From Candidatus Delongbacteria bacterium (GTDB lineage Bacteria > Delongbacteria > UBA4055), in contig JAQICF010000116.1 of the NCBI GenBank assembly GCA_027858795.1, positions 1 through 24,454 of the forward strand: a stretch of DNA of 24,454 nucleotides. The letters run 5' to 3'. Positions 23,259-24,454 of the stretch are shown piece by piece (within the stretch, counting starts at the first letter, position 1; every line of letters begins with the position of its first letter). The position numbers were made by a program, and so were the translations under genes. Below the pieces are notes generated by a model. It did no database searches, was not told the origin of the DNA, and saw nothing but the letters and a program-made list of their open reading frames with translations.

Positions 23259-24454
23259 ATGAGTGAAATAAAGATAATAGAATATGAACCGAAATACGCA
23301 AAAGAGCTCGCGGAAAGCTGGAGTAGGTCCAGTGGTCAACCCGGATGGAATGGTGAAGTGTTCAACGATACAGAGGAATCTGTTCTTAGAAGAGAAGAAA
23401 AATCATCAAATCTTAGTCATTTTCTTGCAAGAACAGACTGCAAGGTTGTTGGATCCTGCAGCCTGTCCGAGTACAAAGAAGATTCGGGCGCACTTTACAT
23501 AGGTATGCTTAATGTAGAGCCTGATTATATGAATAAAAAGATCGGTAAGATGCTTGTGCTTAGATCAGTTGAAAGAACTATTGAATTAGGATATCCAAGA
23601 TTAGACTTATTTACATGGGGTGGTAACACAAAAGCTGTTCCATTATATAAGAAGACAGGTTTCTTCTGGGAAGAAATGGAAAGGGCTACGCATCTTATGA
23701 ACTTTATTCCTTCAGTTTTGAAAGAAGAATTATTCAAAGAATATTTTACAAAAGTTGATTGGTATGATGACAGCAAAAGGATCATTGAAATTGCACCAGA
23801 TGGTCGCAAGGAAAATAAATTTGAATACTACACTTATACTTGGGAAAAAGATGGTGACAAACTTGAAATTGACTATGAAAGGCGGGGTAGAGGTCTTAGA
23901 AGGATCGACTGTAATGATTATTCTATTGAAGCTGTAGTAGAGAACTTAGAGCTTGTTTTTGGCAGCAATTACAAAGTGAAGTATATAGTTAAGAATAAAT
24001 CAGGTAAAGATCTGAACATATCTTTCAAAGGTATGAATGATGAGAATATTGACTTTTCTTTCAATGAAAGTTCTAAAGTTGAGACTGAAAAGTCTTTTGA
24101 ATGTGAATTCTTCGTAGGTAAGATCGATACACCGCAGAATATTTGGAAGACCCATCCTACTGTTAAAAGTGAGGTTGTTATAAACGGTATCAAGACTATT
24201 TTCAAAGTTGGTGTTGAACCTAAGATCCCTCTTTCTTTAAATGCTAGATTTGAGGATAAAGTAGATCCTAAGGGAATAGTATCAAAATTCCAGTTAGATA
24301 TTGAAAATAATTTTGCTAAACCTGTAAAATTCAGATTTAGCTTACCAAGTGATGATGTTGTAGAGATTTTGAACGGTGAAATCGATATTGATTTGAAAAG
24401 TAGAGAAAAAATATCTTTTGAAATTGAGTACAAAGTAAAGAAAGCAGGTGTTTA
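23259..24454 (+). CDS. GNAT-family acetyltransferase with long additional C-terminal part (3' end outside window)
   Basis: An open frame of 398 codons runs from ATG 23259 off the window edge, with TGGAG 6 bases upstream. Residues about 5-150 form a GNAT acetyltransferase, which moves an acetyl group from acetyl-CoA to an amine. Markers are YIGMLNVEPDYMNKKIGKML (acetyl-CoA loop equivalent I-G-K-M), the RSVERTIELGYPRLDLFTWG segment, and NTKAVPLYKKTGFFWE. After about residue 170 the protein changes to strand-rich sequence (WYDDSKRIIE, YYTYTWEKDGDKLEIDYERR, later repeated beta-sandwich-like stretches such as FQLDIENNFAKPVKFRFSLP) that is not GNAT. It looks like tandem Ig-like or CARDB-like domains. 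Large proteins with this N-terminus exist in several bacterial phyla, but their substrate is unknown. Confidence 0.8.
   Translation, partial: MSEIKIIEYEPKYAKELAESWSRSSGQPGWNGEVFNDTEESVLRREEKSSNLSHFLARTDCKVVGSCSLSEYKEDSGALYIGMLNVEPDYMNKKIGKMLVLRSVERTIELGYPRLDLFTWGGNTKAVPLYKKTGFFWEEMERATHLMNFIPSVLKEELFKEYFTKVDWYDDSKRIIEIAPDGRKENKFEYYTYTWEKDGDKLEIDYERRGRGLRRIDCNDYSIEAVVENLELVFGSNYKVKYIVKNKSGKDLNISFKGMNDENIDFSFNESSKVETEKSFECEFFVGKIDTPQNIWKTHPTVKSEVVINGIKTIFKVGVEPKIPLSLNARFEDKVDPKGIVSKFQLDIENNFAKPVKFRFSLPSDDVVEILNGEIDIDLKSREKISFEIEYKVKKAGV

Noticed and set aside
23284..23937. Short + strand frames inside the GNAT gene
   Set aside because: They lie out of frame within a continuous coding frame that has clear GNAT motifs and a ribosome site.

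Overview
The window is AT-rich (roughly one third G+C by eye) and typical of an uncultured Gram-negative bacterium. An arabinose-5-phosphate isomerase (Kdo/LPS pathway), a YfhO-type membrane protein and repeat 'phrases' of the kind seen in Bacteroidetes-like genomes suggest the FCB/Delongbacteria/Cloacimonadota neighbourhood. That placement is inference, because no rRNA or other phylogenetic marker was tested.

Region 1 (1-3065) is accessory. It holds three tandem paralogues, the first cut by the window edge, of a protein joining an ORF6N DNA-binding domain to a C-terminal phospholipase-D-like (HxRx4D) domain. Each complete copy follows a near-identical leader of about 77 bp. The 680-bp gap between copies 2 and 3 is packed with inverted repeats, including two interleaved (pseudoknot-type) pairs. 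It also carries palindromes with core TCGCAA-n-TTGCGA. The same palindrome occurs inside the ORF6N coding sequence of copy 3, and in copy 2 with paired, compensating base changes. This is the most unusual signal in the window.

Region 2 (3199-15914, + strand) is mostly housekeeping: a DUF4230-like membrane-anchored protein, a small DUF1232-like membrane protein, kdsD and mutS (overlapping by one base), pyrG and folC (4 bp apart), rho, a large YfhO-like membrane protein and a class II Fic protein. folC has an N-terminal extension made of three 36-bp tandem repeats, and fic has a 12-bp tandem repeat. Short palindromes with the same outer form (GTAGGG...CCCTAC) but different, always self-complementary cores lie between genes.

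Region 3 (15909-22534, - strand) reads frr, argS, a 1250-residue Ser/Thr kinase with a degenerate STAND/AAA-type ATPase module, then a T7-lysozyme-like amidase overlapping the kinase gene. A strong hairpin terminator sits directly before the argS start. ArgS has an altered HIGH motif.

Region 4 (22535-24454) is a gene-poor stretch with palindromic repeats, a well-supported 46-residue basic small protein, and the first 398 codons of a GNAT acetyltransferase that continues past the window edge with a non-GNAT C-terminal part.
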